From Hydractinia symbiolongicarpus (taxonomy: Eukaryota > Cnidaria > Hydrozoa > Anthoathecata > Hydractiniidae), in contig NC_079879.1 in assembly GCF_029227915.1 (NCBI RefSeq), positions 9,980,001 to 10,044,000 on the forward strand: 64,000 nt of DNA, in the 5' to 3' direction. The notes under the pieces are model-generated. The model was given only the letters and a program-made list of their open reading frames with translations, ran no database searches and was not told where the DNA came from. Shown here in pieces: positions 1 to 12,098 of the stretch; position 1 is the first letter of the stretch, and each line of letters opens with the position of its first letter. A program made the position numbers and the translations under genes.

Positions 1-720
1 TTTTACTTTTCGTGCTGGCAAATACTGTAGCTACTGGTTTACCTCCTGGATCCTCCACGTTACCGTTCTTATAAGTTCTGTACCTGTTTTTTCTTTAACT
101 TTTTTAAGATAACTCTTTCTTTTGGTCATTGTACTGTCTATATTCACTGCTCTGTCCAGTAATGAGGACAGTACACTTTCTTTGCAGAACACATTTGGTG
201 ATTAGATTAGTCGTTAACATATTGATTAGTTGGTTTGCAGTATACTAACACTAATAAGTTACCACCGTCGCGGGACACTAGAGTGTCTAAGAAAGGAAGC
301 GTACTATTCTTCTCGTGTTTACTTGTAAACTATCGGGTGTCAATTATTAATGTAACTATGATATGCGTCTACATGTGCTCTTCTAATTAATAAGAAGACG
401 TCATCGACAAATCTTTTCCAAACTCTGCGTGCGTAGTTTGCAATTGTTACAGTCTAATGAGCCTGCATATACATTTCAGCTACCAGAGAGAAAATTGGGT
501 CACCCATAAGACACAGTCAGTATGCGTAAAGTGGTTACCGCCAAATAAATAACATGTTTTTGTAAGCACAACTTCGATCAAGAACATCAGTTTGTCTACA
601 GGGAAACGTGTTTTGTTCTCATACTCATCATCAGTTAGCAGTAATCCCCTGATGATGTATAGGCGTCCTTTATCGATACATTTGTGTCAATGAAGTAGCA
701 TCAGATAGTACCATACACTC
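1..720 (-). pseudogene. Penelope-type reverse transcriptase fragment (degenerate)
   Basis: Reading the minus strand in shifting frames gives reverse-transcriptase blocks in the expected order. A GDP.FSLVAEMYMQ-like block (about 450-510) is followed by W.RFVDDVFLL, the catalytic FVDD box (about 400-430), then LPFLDTLVSRD.G.L and VYCKPTN (about 210-300), which match the LPFLD and YRKPTH motifs usual in Penelope-like elements. Several frame changes and stops separate the blocks, so the copy is dead, and it runs off the left edge of the window. No endonuclease domain is visible. The assignment to Penelope-like elements rather than another retroelement rests on the LPFLD...YxKPT spacing and was made by eye. 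Confidence 0.6.
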
Positions 721-2668
721 GTCTTCCTCGATCTGTTTGTTCGTATTAAATCCAAATGGACAAGTCGAACGCTGTCGATTTGACATCTGTACAATTTTTC
801 TAGGTAAGTTCCTAAGTCTTAAGTCTGGTAAACTGGGTAAACTCTGGCGAATTCACTTTTTAGGATACGTTGTTATGATTGCTTTGTGAGTACTCGGAGC
901 TTTCTTTAATTTGATATTATTGTGTTGAAATGTTATGCCTCGAGTACCGTGTATGGATTGAAACACGTTTAATACAGGTAGCGTAGAATGGCGCTATAGA
1001 CGTTGCTAAGCACTTAACATGCGTTACTTCAGAATAAGACTTCGATTGCGGCGTCTCAATCAAATTTTGCCAAAAATACTAACTTCCATTGTATTCTTGG
1101 ATAAATTTTGTGTATAGTACAGGCTAAAATGTTTGGTGGAAATCGGGAGTTTTCGGAGGGCGTTTGCATTTTGAGAAGGTAATTAATACCTCTAAAGAGA
1201 TCTTACAATCCTTGTTGTTGCCTCCATATGCCACAATTTAGTATAATTTTTGGCAGAATTTAGAGGCAAATAAAGGTCAGAAAAGTTTAAAGAATCTTTG
1301 AATTAAAAACAAGGTAAATGCTTTTATTGAATAAATTATGGATATGAAATATTTGTTAGATTCTGTCGTTTTCAGTTGTATTTGGATGACCAATAAAATA
1401 TCCAAAATGATTAAAGACGTTGCTTTTTGGCTTCATTGTTTATAGCAATTTCCTCGGCCAACACTTCGACTTTCGTGTGAGTCACCAAAGGCAAAAACCG
1501 ACAGCTCGTTTTGTAGCCCCTTTAATAACTGTCAATGCATAGATGAGTAGGTTAGCTAAGAAGATAAATCCGAAGACGTTTATTCTCTAACAAAATCAGT
1601 TCTCTCAATTGGCTATCACAACTCTTCTTAAAGAAGTTTCCACCAAATGAAGTTAAAGAATTAAGGATACCAATAAGCGGCATACGTCGTAAAAAAGCGG
1701 AGAAGTTTTTTCGGAGAACTTGATACTTTAAAAAAAGTATTCAAGTATCTCCTGATTTTTTTTCAGGTTGTTACGGAATACAGGGAATTTGGCTTTTTGA
1801 ACTCTCATATCAAAAAGACAAAATACTTTAGGGGTGGGTACAGAATAGTCTTGCGGAGGCTAAAAATCACCGAATATCGAAATATCTTTTTAAGTAATTA
1901 TTTTTTCTTAGTGCAATGTTTTATCAATAGGAATTAATGCTACATGTTTTTCCATAACTTACTGCCTTAGAAACAATTTATCGCGCCTGAATGCTGTTCA
2001 CTCTATTAGTTCCAATTCAAACGTGATAAGCAAAGTCCTAGTGAAACTTTTATGTTTGCTAGAGGAAGGCCCGCACAGTTTAAAAGCCTAACCTTAAAAC
2101 GCATAATTTTTTGGGAAGTGCTAACTGATACTACACTTCAGGAGTTCTTTTTGTAAACATATCTCCTGCAATGAGAATTAAGCATTTAGAAATTATTATT
2201 TTAAATATTTAATAAATCTGCAAATTAATTGATATTTTCTGCCTTCTAATTATTCATATAATCCATCAAACAAGAAACTGATTAATTTATCTGACAGGTG
2301 ATTTTTGTGTTAAAGTATCACATCGGGTGTTATTTGTGCAAAAAAAAGAACGCTTCAGTCAAAATCTATTATGATTTTTAAGATAGATATATCAAAAGTA
2401 AAAGCTATAATAAAATAAGCAGTTGGAAATTGTTTTTGCTTGTGCAGGTGGGGAATGAAAGTAAAAGGTGAATTGTAAAATATTAATCTGTGTTTTCTGA
2501 ACCAAGCTATGGGAAAGAAAAAACAAAACTAAGGTTTAGATCAACAGACGTGAAAACAAAACGACTAAAAAAACTAACAAATGGTAGCATTCTAATAAAC
2601 ATTAGGAGATAAATGAGAGGGCCAAGAAAATCAGACTACAATTTTTTGAGGTAGAGTTCGTCACTGCA
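721..2668. other. AT-rich intergenic stretch, no gene seen
   Basis: I find no ORF with recognisable protein features, no exon-like block and no clear terminal repeats. It is the presumed upstream region of the receptor gene at 2669; no convincing TATA element was identified. Confidence 0.5.
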
Positions 2669-3508
2669 ATGTACTGGTACAACATTGTAATAATTTGCAT
2701 TGCATCTCTGGCATTTTTGCTGCACATTATTGGTGCATTAATGAGAAATTTAAAGTTTTCGCCACTAATTCAATCAAAAACACTGTTCAAGCATCTATCC
2801 ATCACAGAGGTATCCTTATGCATCACGACTGTTCTTCAACACGTTTTGGAAGAAACTAAAAATGATCAGAATTTAATCAAAATGAATAAAGCTATCACGT
2901 ATTTGCAGCTCACGCAACAAGCACTGTACATTCCCTTTCTCGTGCATTTGTTCTTACTGACGCAAGAGAGAGCATTCATCGTGTATTTCAACACAAGATA
3001 CAAAACATCGTCCTATGCAATGCATAAAAATAAATTGGCCATTTTAGGCTGGGTTTTTGGCGGCTTTTACCTTTGCTCTTTAACCCTCAGCAACGAATTT
3101 AAACCAGAATACAGAAAGGATGTTTACAATATGGTTAAAAAGGATATACATCCAGGATTTAGTATAGTGCTGACATTGCAGTTTCTTGTTGTTTATATAC
3201 ATTATGGTTTAACTGCCTTTCGACCTAAATCAAGATACCGCCAAGACATGTTCAGACAGCTGCTCCTACCAAGCATGGTACATTTCACTTTCATTATTTT
3301 GAAAGCCATTCCTGATGTTATTTTGTTAATGCGCGTTAATGTGAGTCAATTGGTCTTACAAACATTTGGTATAGCTACTGAGGTGAATATTGCTCTGGAT
3401 GCAATAATGTTGATAATTGTACAGTTAATGGTGAATTTGGGAGGCAAAAGGGTAGCAACGAAACAACAATCAAAGAAGAAATTTATGTCAATGAACGTTG
3501 TAAATTAA
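2669..3508 (+). CDS. Single-exon seven-transmembrane receptor (divergent class A-like GPCR)
   Basis: The 279-residue ORF has the hydrophobicity profile of a GPCR. Likely membrane segments lie near residues 5-26, 40-60, 84-106, 121-142, 163-184, 199-221 and 234-256. The end of the third segment carries Q-E100-R101-A-F, in the place of the DRY/ERY motif. The seventh segment has N240-IALD in place of NPxxY. The N-terminus is very short and there is no signal peptide, as is common for class A receptors. The C-tail is short and basic (KQQSKKK). The gene has no introns, a clear start, and an AATAAA signal 39 bp after the stop. It would act at the cell surface in G-protein signalling; the ligand cannot be inferred. 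At 279 residues it is small for the family. Large families of intronless divergent receptors are typical of cnidarians, but orthology is not claimed. Confidence 0.75.
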   Translation: MYWYNIVIICIASLAFLLHIIGALMRNLKFSPLIQSKTLFKHLSITEVSLCITTVLQHVLEETKNDQNLIKMNKAITYLQLTQQALYIPFLVHLFLLTQERAFIVYFNTRYKTSSYAMHKNKLAILGWVFGGFYLCSLTLSNEFKPEYRKDVYNMVKKDIHPGFSIVLTLQFLVVYIHYGLTAFRPKSRYRQDMFRQLLLPSMVHFTFIILKAIPDVILLMRVNVSQLVLQTFGIATEVNIALDAIMLIIVQLMVNLGGKRVATKQQSKKKFMSMNVVN

Positions 3509-3546
3509 AAACCGGATTTGGATATGATCTGGATGAATTAATGACT

Positions 3547-3552
3547 AATAAA
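3547..3552 (+). terminator. AATAAA polyadenylation signal of the receptor gene
   Basis: A canonical AATAAA hexamer lies 39 bp after the stop codon of the single-exon receptor and is the nearest one downstream. Confidence 0.5.
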
Positions 3553-3559
3553 TGAGTTC

Positions 3560-4624
3560 TGAAACAATACCTTCTCATAAGGAGAAGAAACTGAATTCTT
3601 GCTTACGTAAGAGTCAAGCTTAAACAATTTCGAAATAAATTGTTGGAGCAACTACCAACAATAACACTCATACTGATCCTTATTGGAGGATAAAACATTA
3701 AATCAATTCAAATAGAGGTAAAGGCGCTATCCTTCATTTGAAGAGAACTGTGGTACATGGACATATGACATATAATTTAACTACAAAAAGATTCTTATTA
3801 CAAAAAAGTGAAAATGAAAAATGTTATGTTGGATCTTCTAAATAACAGCTTTCCTTTTTAGTTAAATAGGTGACTAAAATTAGTACTTTTGCATATCCAT
3901 AAAGGTCCTGATTTGAAATTTTCGATTGTTGCATTACAGCTTTTAGTGCTGCGTTAAAATTAAAAATGGCGATAGCAAATTTAGGGAAGGTTTGATTTTG
4001 AATTTATATTCTTCCGTAAGCAGCGGCACAAACTTTTTAAAGCCTCTGCCTCTTCCTTCAACCAAACGACTTCTTCTGTTCGAATAGACGCCGTCTTCTA
4101 ATAAGCACTGTCTGAAATAGGTAAAAAAATTAACCACGGGTGTGAAAAAATTTGTAGGGCACTATAACATTGTTAGGATACCGCACCATATTATTGTGTT
4201 TTTTGTGACAAAAAAATTGCTTCTTTCAGCTCAATAGTTTTTCTTCTGTGTTAACTGTGTTAACCTTCTTCTATCTACAGCTTACATCTGTCACTCAGCA
4301 CAGTAACGTGGTTTTTGTTTATATCTCATGAAAATTAAGGTGTGGCACCAGATATCTTTTGGGGTATCTTAGGTTCAAATGAAACACAAAACTTAGGCCT
4401 ACTCAAACTATTTCTTCTCGCCGTCCGAGATTGTCAAAAAGAGAAAAAGAACCCTGGGGACGAGGTTGAGGCCTATCTAAAGATCACTTTTTAAAACTAA
4501 AATCTTGTCATTTCTTCGTAGAAAGAGCTTTTTATGAGAAGCAAGTGCAGATTTGACTTCTTTACATATTATCTTTAAACAAGTTCTTACTAAAAGTATT
4601 ACCCAACAGATTTTTGCTGTGTTA
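3560..4624. other. Intergenic, no gene seen
   Basis: AT-rich sequence with only short ORFs that show no domain features. Around 4450-4465 there is a CCTGGGGACGAGGTTG string resembling one end of the MITE at 25843-25941, so at least one solo MITE end may be present. Confidence 0.4.
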
Positions 4625-4764
4625 TCTATATTATAATACCATATACGTCTGTCCGTCTGTCTGTCACGCAAAATGGTAGCTTAGCTGTGCAAGTAGCGAG
4701 ACGCACGCAATGCGGTATAAAAAGGACGGGCGAACCCGTGGATTTTTTTACGGGCTAACGACTA
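4625..4764 (+). mobile_element. Small non-autonomous Helitron-like element
   Basis: It begins A|TCTATATTATAATAC, followed by a CTGTCCGTCTGTCTGTC microsatellite and CACGCAAAATGG. It ends with a GGGCGAACCCGTGGA...ACGGGC hairpin, then CTAACGACTA. A 5' TC, a 3' hairpin followed by CTRR about ten bases later, and insertion between A and T are the Helitron hallmarks. The last base here is C instead of the usual CTAG. It is about 140 bp and has no coding capacity. Close relatives lie at 10702, 12387, 12698 and 32305. Confidence 0.65.
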
Positions 4765-4769
4765 CTTAT

Positions 4770-6330
4770 ATTAATTATACATATCTATCTGCTTTCAAAC
4801 TGCAGAAAATTTGAGTTAGTTATTATAGTTACACTTTTCCAAACCGCATATTTTGTTTATCCTGACATGAATAAGATAATTAAAAATGTAGAAACCGATT
4901 AGATGCATAAAAATTGAACAAGTATAAAGATGTGGGGAAAAAATTGAGAACTAATGTCGGAAAAAGGGGCCAACAGGTGCACTGAGAAAAAATAAAAAAG
5001 AATAATTTAACTTCTGCTTGTTATATATAGCACCATACTAAACGGAAACAATGCAAACTTAAAAGCCACAAATGAAAGCGTAAATTTGTTTACACCCTAA
5101 TATAGTAAAAGGTTTTTCAGGAATAGGAAGATTAATCCTGAAATAAATTTTGTAAAAAAGGCAAGAAGAGTTACTTCTTTAGCGCTAGCAACGCAGTGAG
5201 AAATATTCTTTTCCATCGTTATCTCTACCGTATTGAGATGGCTAAAGGCTGATGTCAAATGAGCGAACTTTGGTCGCTTGGACTCTAGCGATTGAGATGT
5301 GAGCATGCGCATAAGAGGTTGTGTGCATAAAGTTGCGTAACATGAGTTGTTTGCTGAGATCGCCAAAAAAGTTGAACTGTTTCAACTATTTAAGCGATCG
5401 TTGACGATTTTTAACGTTACAAATTTTTGAGAGCCAAGCAGAATCAAATTTGTAAAAATTATGCTCAAAAAATGTGCTACACATTTTTCTGCAGAAGAAT
5501 AAAAATAAAGTCCATGTTTTCACGTAAAGCTTTTGTTGCTCATCTTATTTCGCTATGGCATATGGAGATTTAATAGGCCCTCGGATCGCCAGATCCCGAG
5601 CGACCAAAATTCGCCCATGGATATCAGCCTTAACCGGTAGCGTTTTGTTGGAGTCCTGGCCGCACGTTGTTACGGTTGAGAGCCTGAAGGAAAGCCGTTC
5701 TAATGGTAATTGTAGAATTCGTACAATTTACTTGAAAGCATAAAAATTGTTTTTTATACATGTGTTGATATGATATTATCTTTAGTTGCTCTCTGTGTAA
5801 CGATAATGCAGTCCGGTTGGTTCGAAGGATAATGAGTATCTCCTGGATCTTAAAAATAAACCAGACACTAAGGTGCATTGGTCCTGAAATTATAAATGTA
5901 AAGGTATAAACATGCTTTAAACAACTTTCCATTGAGGACTGCTATTTTTTGAACTTGACGGATTGCACCACATGCCTCTCCTCCTCTATGTCTCTAGATA
6001 TGGCTACAGTGCCCAAGAAGACTTGGAATAAGGCATAAAGAGTTGCTTATCAAGTCTTTTTTATAAAAAAAACCTTTTATGCTTGGGGTTTTATTTATAG
6101 GCTAGCTAGCAGCTATGTTCTGGTAGGATTCTCTGTGCCAATAGCGAGTATGTGTTAGATTTTAAACTTCGCTAAATTTGTTATTTCTGTGGTTTTCCTT
6201 TGTTGACTTGTCTATGACAGGGTAAAATTTTATTTTATGCAAATAAATTAAAAAGTAGCTAGAGCTTTTTTTATTTTAATAACAACTAGCTAGCTAAATG
6301 TATCTAAAAAAAGAAGAAAACTTAGATTTT
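4770..6330. other. Unassigned repeat-like intergenic sequence
   Basis: No supported gene. The segment 5560-5720 is noticeably richer in G+C than its surroundings and contains an ORF, but I recognise no domain and no splice context. Confidence 0.3.
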
Positions 6331-6332
6331 TT

Positions 6333-6418
6333 ATGACTTCGTCCATTGCGTTTGTCATTGCATTGGTGTTTGTTTTCATGGCCTTTCTGGCAGGACTGGT
6401 GCCTGTGCAGCTAAATGC
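6333..6418 (+). CDS. Possible first exon of a membrane protein (weak)
   Basis: An ATG opens a 28-codon stretch that is almost entirely hydrophobic (SSIAFVIALVFVFMAFLAGL-VPVQLNA), followed directly by a donor-like GTAAGA. It could be a first exon with a signal anchor or a first transmembrane segment; the ...AGLVP pattern is loosely like the first helix of ZIP metal transporters. No following exon could be matched in frame, so this may be chance. Confidence 0.22.
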
Positions 6419-7389
6419 GTAAGATCCTTTTGAATATGAAATCAGTTAGGACAACAAAAATCTTGAAAAAAAATTTGATGACAATATTCATTGTGCACTT
6501 TGTATACCCTTTTTATAGTCCATTATCACGGACGCCTTTCCACAGGATACCATTCAAGCCAACACGGACCAGTATATTCTGATTATTTGTTATTGCAGCC
6601 TCCGCCATTATGGCCAGGGGTGAGCATGCAGTATGAAATGTTTTTTTATAGTTAAAGCCTTCATAAATTTAAGATTTGGATTATTTAACAATATCATTCT
6701 TTTCTGGCTTCAAATCTTTTTATGTTTTTAACTGTTTTATTTTTGCCTGTAAGTTTCTTTTTAATTAAGGTTTCAACTGCAAAGGTTTGACCTTGAAAAT
6801 TCATGTTTTATCCTATCTGAATCTGAGTATGGATCAATATATACTACGTGACACTGCGTCCACAAAAACGTTTCCAAAATATTTGATTCGCATTATAGTT
6901 AGAGCTAAAAATACACTAAAATTCCATGTTGCAGTAATAATTGGCCAATTAAATTCAATTTTTTAGCTAAATTGTCTATTCGAGTTATATTGTGGGGGCT
7001 AGGTGAAGGTAATGTTCACTTCAATGTACCAATTCGACCTTTAATTGTCCATGTCTGTCTACACAGAAGGTATTGTGATCCCTAAAATTTTCTTCCCTGG
7101 CAAGACATTTCCGAAAGTAAATACCAGATCTGCCAATATTTCGTGGATCATGTCAATTATTTTCTTCCTGTACGTCGAAACAGTGATCATTTATATTTAA
7201 ACTTATCCCATCCGAAAAAATGCTAAATCATCAAGCTTGTTGCACCGAGAATCCGGCAGACTTTGTGGAAGTAGCTTCTTCAGGAATATTTCTTCTATCC
7301 CTATTCACTTTTGCTAGCTATCGCTTAACGCCTCGCGCGTACCAAGAACAGATTCCTATTGCAATTACGATGGCAGAAGTCCCTGCACC

Positions 7390-9400
7390 ATATTATATAG
7401 TCCTGTTGAATTGTGTTGAATCGACTCGAGAAGAGGTTTTCACTGATGATTCCACGGTAACTTTTTTTGGATCATTTTTCCCTTTCTTCTCTTCATCAGT
7501 GCCGCTAACTTGCAGCCTTGTGCTATACTCCCGGGATTCTTCACTAGTTTTGTAATGATTTGCTTTTCTACACCTTGTTATATACTGCTGCTCATTTATT
7601 TCATGGAGGAAAGCCCTCATAAAATCCACACCTGCAAACGTGTTACCGACCATTCAGTCCCACCAACTTTCAGCACTCTATACCTAGCTGCAGCTGGCAT
7701 ACGTGAGGGGGAAATTGAGTTGCAAGTGGAGACAGAATGATTTTTCTAGTAAAATATGGACCATAACTGCACACGTCCGTAAACCTTTTTATCATACTTT
7801 TCAGGAATACCTTTAATGTGCTTTGGACATACCATTCCCCATCTTTCCCGTCTTCATCTAACCCCTGACATCTTTCTTCCTCTTGGTCAACGCTGTGTAA
7901 TTTAGGGTATGCGCAGCCACCATCCAAGAAGCTAGATATATACCAAGACAACAGTACACAAGAACTCCTATATCGGCCATACCATCCTTTACGATGGAGT
8001 TCTTCTCGATATCTTTTCTCAGACGTTCAGCCTTATCCAGTCCAGGCTCTCATCAACCCAAAGAGTTTACGTGTACCAGGAACACGCTTGCGTTCTGTCA
8101 CTTTCAGGTAGTCATGCACATGCTCAGGGATTTGAGCATCGGGTATCTCTTTAACCACAAAAAGCGGTGACATTTTGCTGAACTCGGGAGGTGCTTCAAT
8201 TTCCACCTGTGCGAACCGAACAGCGTTCAGTCTTGTACCCTAGACTATGGCTTGACTTCAGCTTCTCCTTACCCCACGGAAAGTCGTAAAACATATTGGC
8301 GTCTAAACGATGAACTTGAAGTTCAATGTTTTCCGGAACATGTAGTTGTTGTCCTTCATTGCTACCATACTTCTTTTACTCTTATCTCTTACAATTTGGT
8401 CTTAACCGGAAGGCTGTCAAAGTCAACATGTTTTTTGTATATCATATCTACCTCTGCAACAATGAGGGACTGTCTACTTTCCAGTTTCTCTACGAATCGT
8501 TTCACCAATACCTTGGAATCTTCGTTCTCTAGGAATTTCGGGTGACCATTCAGACTATCGTGAATGCTAACACTTACTGTCACATACTCCGATAAATACA
8601 TCAGGTCTGCAGCAAACTACTTGTAAATAGCGAGTGAAAGGCATAAAGGTCAGAGACTTTAGTGGAGATAGTACGTAAAGTCTTTCCAGAAAGACCGCTG
8701 TAGCTTGAATGGATCCTCGCATTCCCACACTGTGACGACGGGATACCTTACTTCCCGTATAGTTTTCTCCTTTTTCTTTGTCTTTTCGTAACGTACCTGT
8801 TGGCTTCTTCCTAGTATGGGCATCTGTACCATTTGCAGCCGTTGTACTGATAGACGGTCTTCGTGGTGTGTTCATACCCGTCTACCTTGAGCACTTACTT
8901 TCCTTTTTGAATAACGCGTTCTCCACCATGTCCGCAGAGTACATGGTGTGAGTGTTTTCCTGTTTTGATCAAGATGTACTTTATCCATTGCGATGCAGAA
9001 TAGCTATGTCGTTCTTGGAAAAACACCTCCTCTGACTGCTCGGCATACGCCTTACTCACCTTACATACGCCATATCTTTTGCAGATAATAGTCGTCTTAT
9101 GCTGATTGAGATGGCATGTTTGTGTAAAGCCTTGTTTGCAGTCAGCGCAATCCCATCCTATTGGCAAAACGTCAATCTATTTGATATATGAAGAGTGCCC
9201 CTCCGTCATAACTAGGTCAATATAATCCAATACTTCCTCGTATTGATTCTTACCATAGATGGCTCTCCACGGAACCTTTTTGCTGTCTGAACTATTACAG
9301 TATCCTTATCTCTATTTATACTGGGTCTTTTGGTCTCAAATATTCCCTGTTCCAGCTGAGCGATCTTTAAATCGATATTGCACAATTTCTATAAAACGTG
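7390..9400 (-). pseudogene. Polinton/Maverick-type protein-primed DNA polymerase B, broken
   Basis: Minus-strand blocks in the right order match the N-terminal and exonuclease part of the DNA_pol_B_2 proteins carried by Polinton/Maverick-type elements. Reading from 9400 downward: an ...IVQTAKRFRGEP... segment; a zinc-finger-like IGWDCADCKQGFTQTCHLNQH (around 9165-9105); HHVLCGHGGERV (about 8950-8920); TVYQYNGCKWYRCP (8855-8815), in place of the usual HGCxWHGCxC; SVSIHDSLNGHPKFL (8575-8530); and GTRKLFGLM (about 8090-8060). Frameshifts and stops separate most blocks, and the polymerase core with its catalytic aspartates is not recognisable. No capsid, ATPase, protease or integrase partner is visible nearby, so this is an isolated relic. 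Confidence 0.68.
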
Positions 9401-10525
9401 TACTCACTTAACATGGTTTATCTGTACTAACCGCTCATCGCGATATCGCTCACGATTGATCTTTAAATTTTCACGGGATCTTATTCCACAAAGGTAAACT
9501 AACTGTTTTTGATATAACGGAGTAACTATGTGTTGTAACCTTTCTTTCAACATTGAAAAGCTTAAAGACTGTGATCGCTACATTGGATTTGCGACACGCT
9601 GCATACCTGCACTTAAGCGCTCAACCTGCTGCTCCACGCCGGCTTACATTAACTTGTGGCTTAAACCGCGTTTCCAACAATGAGTCTCTATAATCTCTAT
9701 AATAATAGCCGTATTCTGTCTGTTCAAAGCTGTTTGCGCCCCAACAAATCAATTGATCAAAATACTTGCATATTATGAAAGACTTACTTTCGTTATTTGC
9801 CTTGACATTTTGATCCATTATTGCACCTCCAGGCAAGAGATCGTACGCACTAACAAAAAAAGCTGCGACAAGATGAACGACAATGACAAAATAAATAATT
9901 TGTATAATGAAATTCAAAATGGCGGCGATCCAAGAAAATTTAATCGTCAAAATCATAAATTTGCATTAATATACACTACAGCACTAACAGCGCTCTAAAA
10001 AAATGTTAAAATGATTTAACTTTTAAAACTATCAGTGCGTGCAAAAGCGTTCCTAAATATGGCGCAATACTGTAGTAAACCATATTGAGCGTTCTAAAAG
10101 ATTGAAGTGGGCTTACCTTTATTCGATTCGGTGTATTTCGAACATATTATAACCGAGGGTAGGGCTGTTCACATTTAATTAAACTTGGCACACTTATAGT
10201 ACGTCATGGAAGAAACAGAATGGAAGCAAAATGTTGTGGTTTATGTCAGCACTTTTTCTGTGACGTCATTGAAAGCTTCAAATTGTCTAATTTACCACTA
10301 AAATTCAATTACTTGTGTTCTAGAGTGATTTCTACATGGTGTTCAAAGTTCTTGAAAGCTAAAAAGATGTTATTTAACAAATTTTTCTGTTTTAACATAG
10401 ATCGCATGAATAGGGGCCAAAAATAGCCACAAATCCTTTTTTTCTGATTTTTTGGGTAAAATCCATAAAAAACGGGGTAATCGGATTAATCATGTGACTA
10501 AAAATCTCAGGAAGATTCCACTTAA
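9401..10525. other. Repeat debris, no gene seen
   Basis: Around 9685-9725 there is a degenerate Helitron-like 5' end (TCTATAATAATAGCCGTATT followed by CTGTCTGTT). The 9615-9680 stretch (AAGCGCTC...TGTGGCTTAA) resembles 32210-32270 next to another Helitron-like element. Nothing gene-like was found. Confidence 0.4.
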
Positions 10526-10701
10526 TCTCTATTATAATAGCCGTATTCCGTCTGTCTGTCTCTGCGCGGACCCCCCGCTGAGTTAGGAAATGATGTTACG
10601 GAAACACGAATATCAAATGCGATATATTTTTATCCACTTTGCCGCGACGAGTAAATATGAAGGACGGGCGAACCCGTGGATTTTTTCACGGGCAACAACT
10701 A
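10526..10701 (+). mobile_element. Helitron-like element, first of a head-to-tail pair
   Basis: Starts A|TCTCTATTATAATAGCCG, followed by CTGTCTGTCT and a different interior from the next element (ACGGAAACACGAATATCAAATGCG). Ends with GGCGAACCCGTGGA...CACGGGC and CAACAACTA. The final G of CTAG is replaced by the T of the TC that starts the following element. Confidence 0.65.
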
Positions 10702-10827
10702 TCTATATTATAATACTTGTATACGTCTGTCTGTCTGTCACGCAAAATGGTATCGCAAGTAGTGAGAGGCATGCAATGTATAAAAAAAACGGGCGAAGCC
10801 GTGGATTTTCCACGGGCCACCGACTAG
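10702..10827 (+). mobile_element. Helitron-like element, second of a head-to-tail pair
   Basis: Starts TCTATATTATAATACTTG directly after the previous element, has the CTGTCTGTCTGTCACGCAAAATGG block, a CCGTGGATTTTCCACGGG hairpin, and ends CGACTAG|T. The abutting arrangement fits rolling-circle insertion of one element exactly at the end of another. Confidence 0.7.
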
Positions 10828-12098
10828 TAGAATAAAATTGTATTGTAAGCTTTAAGTTCTAAGAATAATCCTGTCGAAAGTTATTATCTTTTCCCGATTA
10901 TAAGGATTTCATAGAGATTTTTAGAGTTAGTTTCTAATAGATATACCTAATAGATAATTATAATCACTCACGGTTAAATGTGTTTTAAGCGCAATATTTT
11001 TTACTAGTAAGAAAAGCATTAAATTTGCGCAATAACGAACTTTTTGAAAAATGCATCTTTTTAAATTTGTACCTTTGTCGAGTCTGGTATCAACTTCTTT
11101 GAATAAATAAACGATATGGCACAATAGACCGAGAGTTATTTAGGGCCCTGTAGGTTATTGAAAATACGGTCCTACCAGCCAAGAAAATGAAACATTTTTG
11201 CTTATTTTGTCCATTATAATTGCACTATTAATACCGAAGTTAAAATTGTAACAGAAGCTAGATCTAAGTCCAACAGAAAATTCTATTACATTAATTTATT
11301 CTCACTGCAAAAATGCAGTTAAAAAATCTTGAAAAATAAGCCTTAAATAAGAAAATAGTCAGTTAGATGTAAAAGGTTATTTATTTGAAGTATAACTTGG
11401 CATTCGCAACATTTATTAATGTTAGATTGAGAACTTCACTTAGTTAATCATAACACATTCGGATCATTCGAATTTCTAATTTTCCTTTTTTAATTCATGG
11501 TCCAGAGTGAGTAAAGATTTTTTGCCTTTCAATCGCAAAGAAAAAATTATTTTTGGCAAAACGTGCGTAAAATATGCTGATGAGAGTGAAATAATGAAAA
11601 ATAAAACAAAATTGACAAAAATCTGAAAATCCATTGCTCTTTTTGTGTAAAAGTTTGATGTAAACAGAACAAAAAAAGAGATATAAAATAACTCCCTTAT
11701 AAAATAAGGGAACGGGAATAAAATAGAAAATAATTAAACAAAGAAGTGTGTTTTTTGTTGCATTTTATGGGATGGCGATAGAGTAGAAAGGAGAGCACAA
11801 ATTGTAGTCAACTGAAATTGTCTGTTTCTGTGGTTTTGAGAAATGATATTTAGTACGGTTTCCAACTAACTCTGTTGCACTTGTTTGAAAAATCCTTGCT
11901 ACGCTGATCACATTAATGACTTTGATACTACTTATTTAACTCCACCTGTAACAATTATTTTAACTGCATTACAAACAAAGTTTACACACTAGTTTTGTAT
12001 TGAAGAGATTCAAAAAAAAACATGGACCATAATATCAGCTCACTGAATGATATATTGTTTTAATTACTCATAATAAATATGTTATCATTACTATTTAG
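10828..12098. other. AT-rich intergenic, nothing recognised
   Basis: No ORF with domain features, no terminal repeats and no RNA gene seen on either strand. Confidence 0.4.

Noticed and set aside
7220-7740. Plus-strand ORFs of 111 and 76 codons
   Set aside because: They lie opposite the minus-strand polymerase relic and have no domain features of their own.
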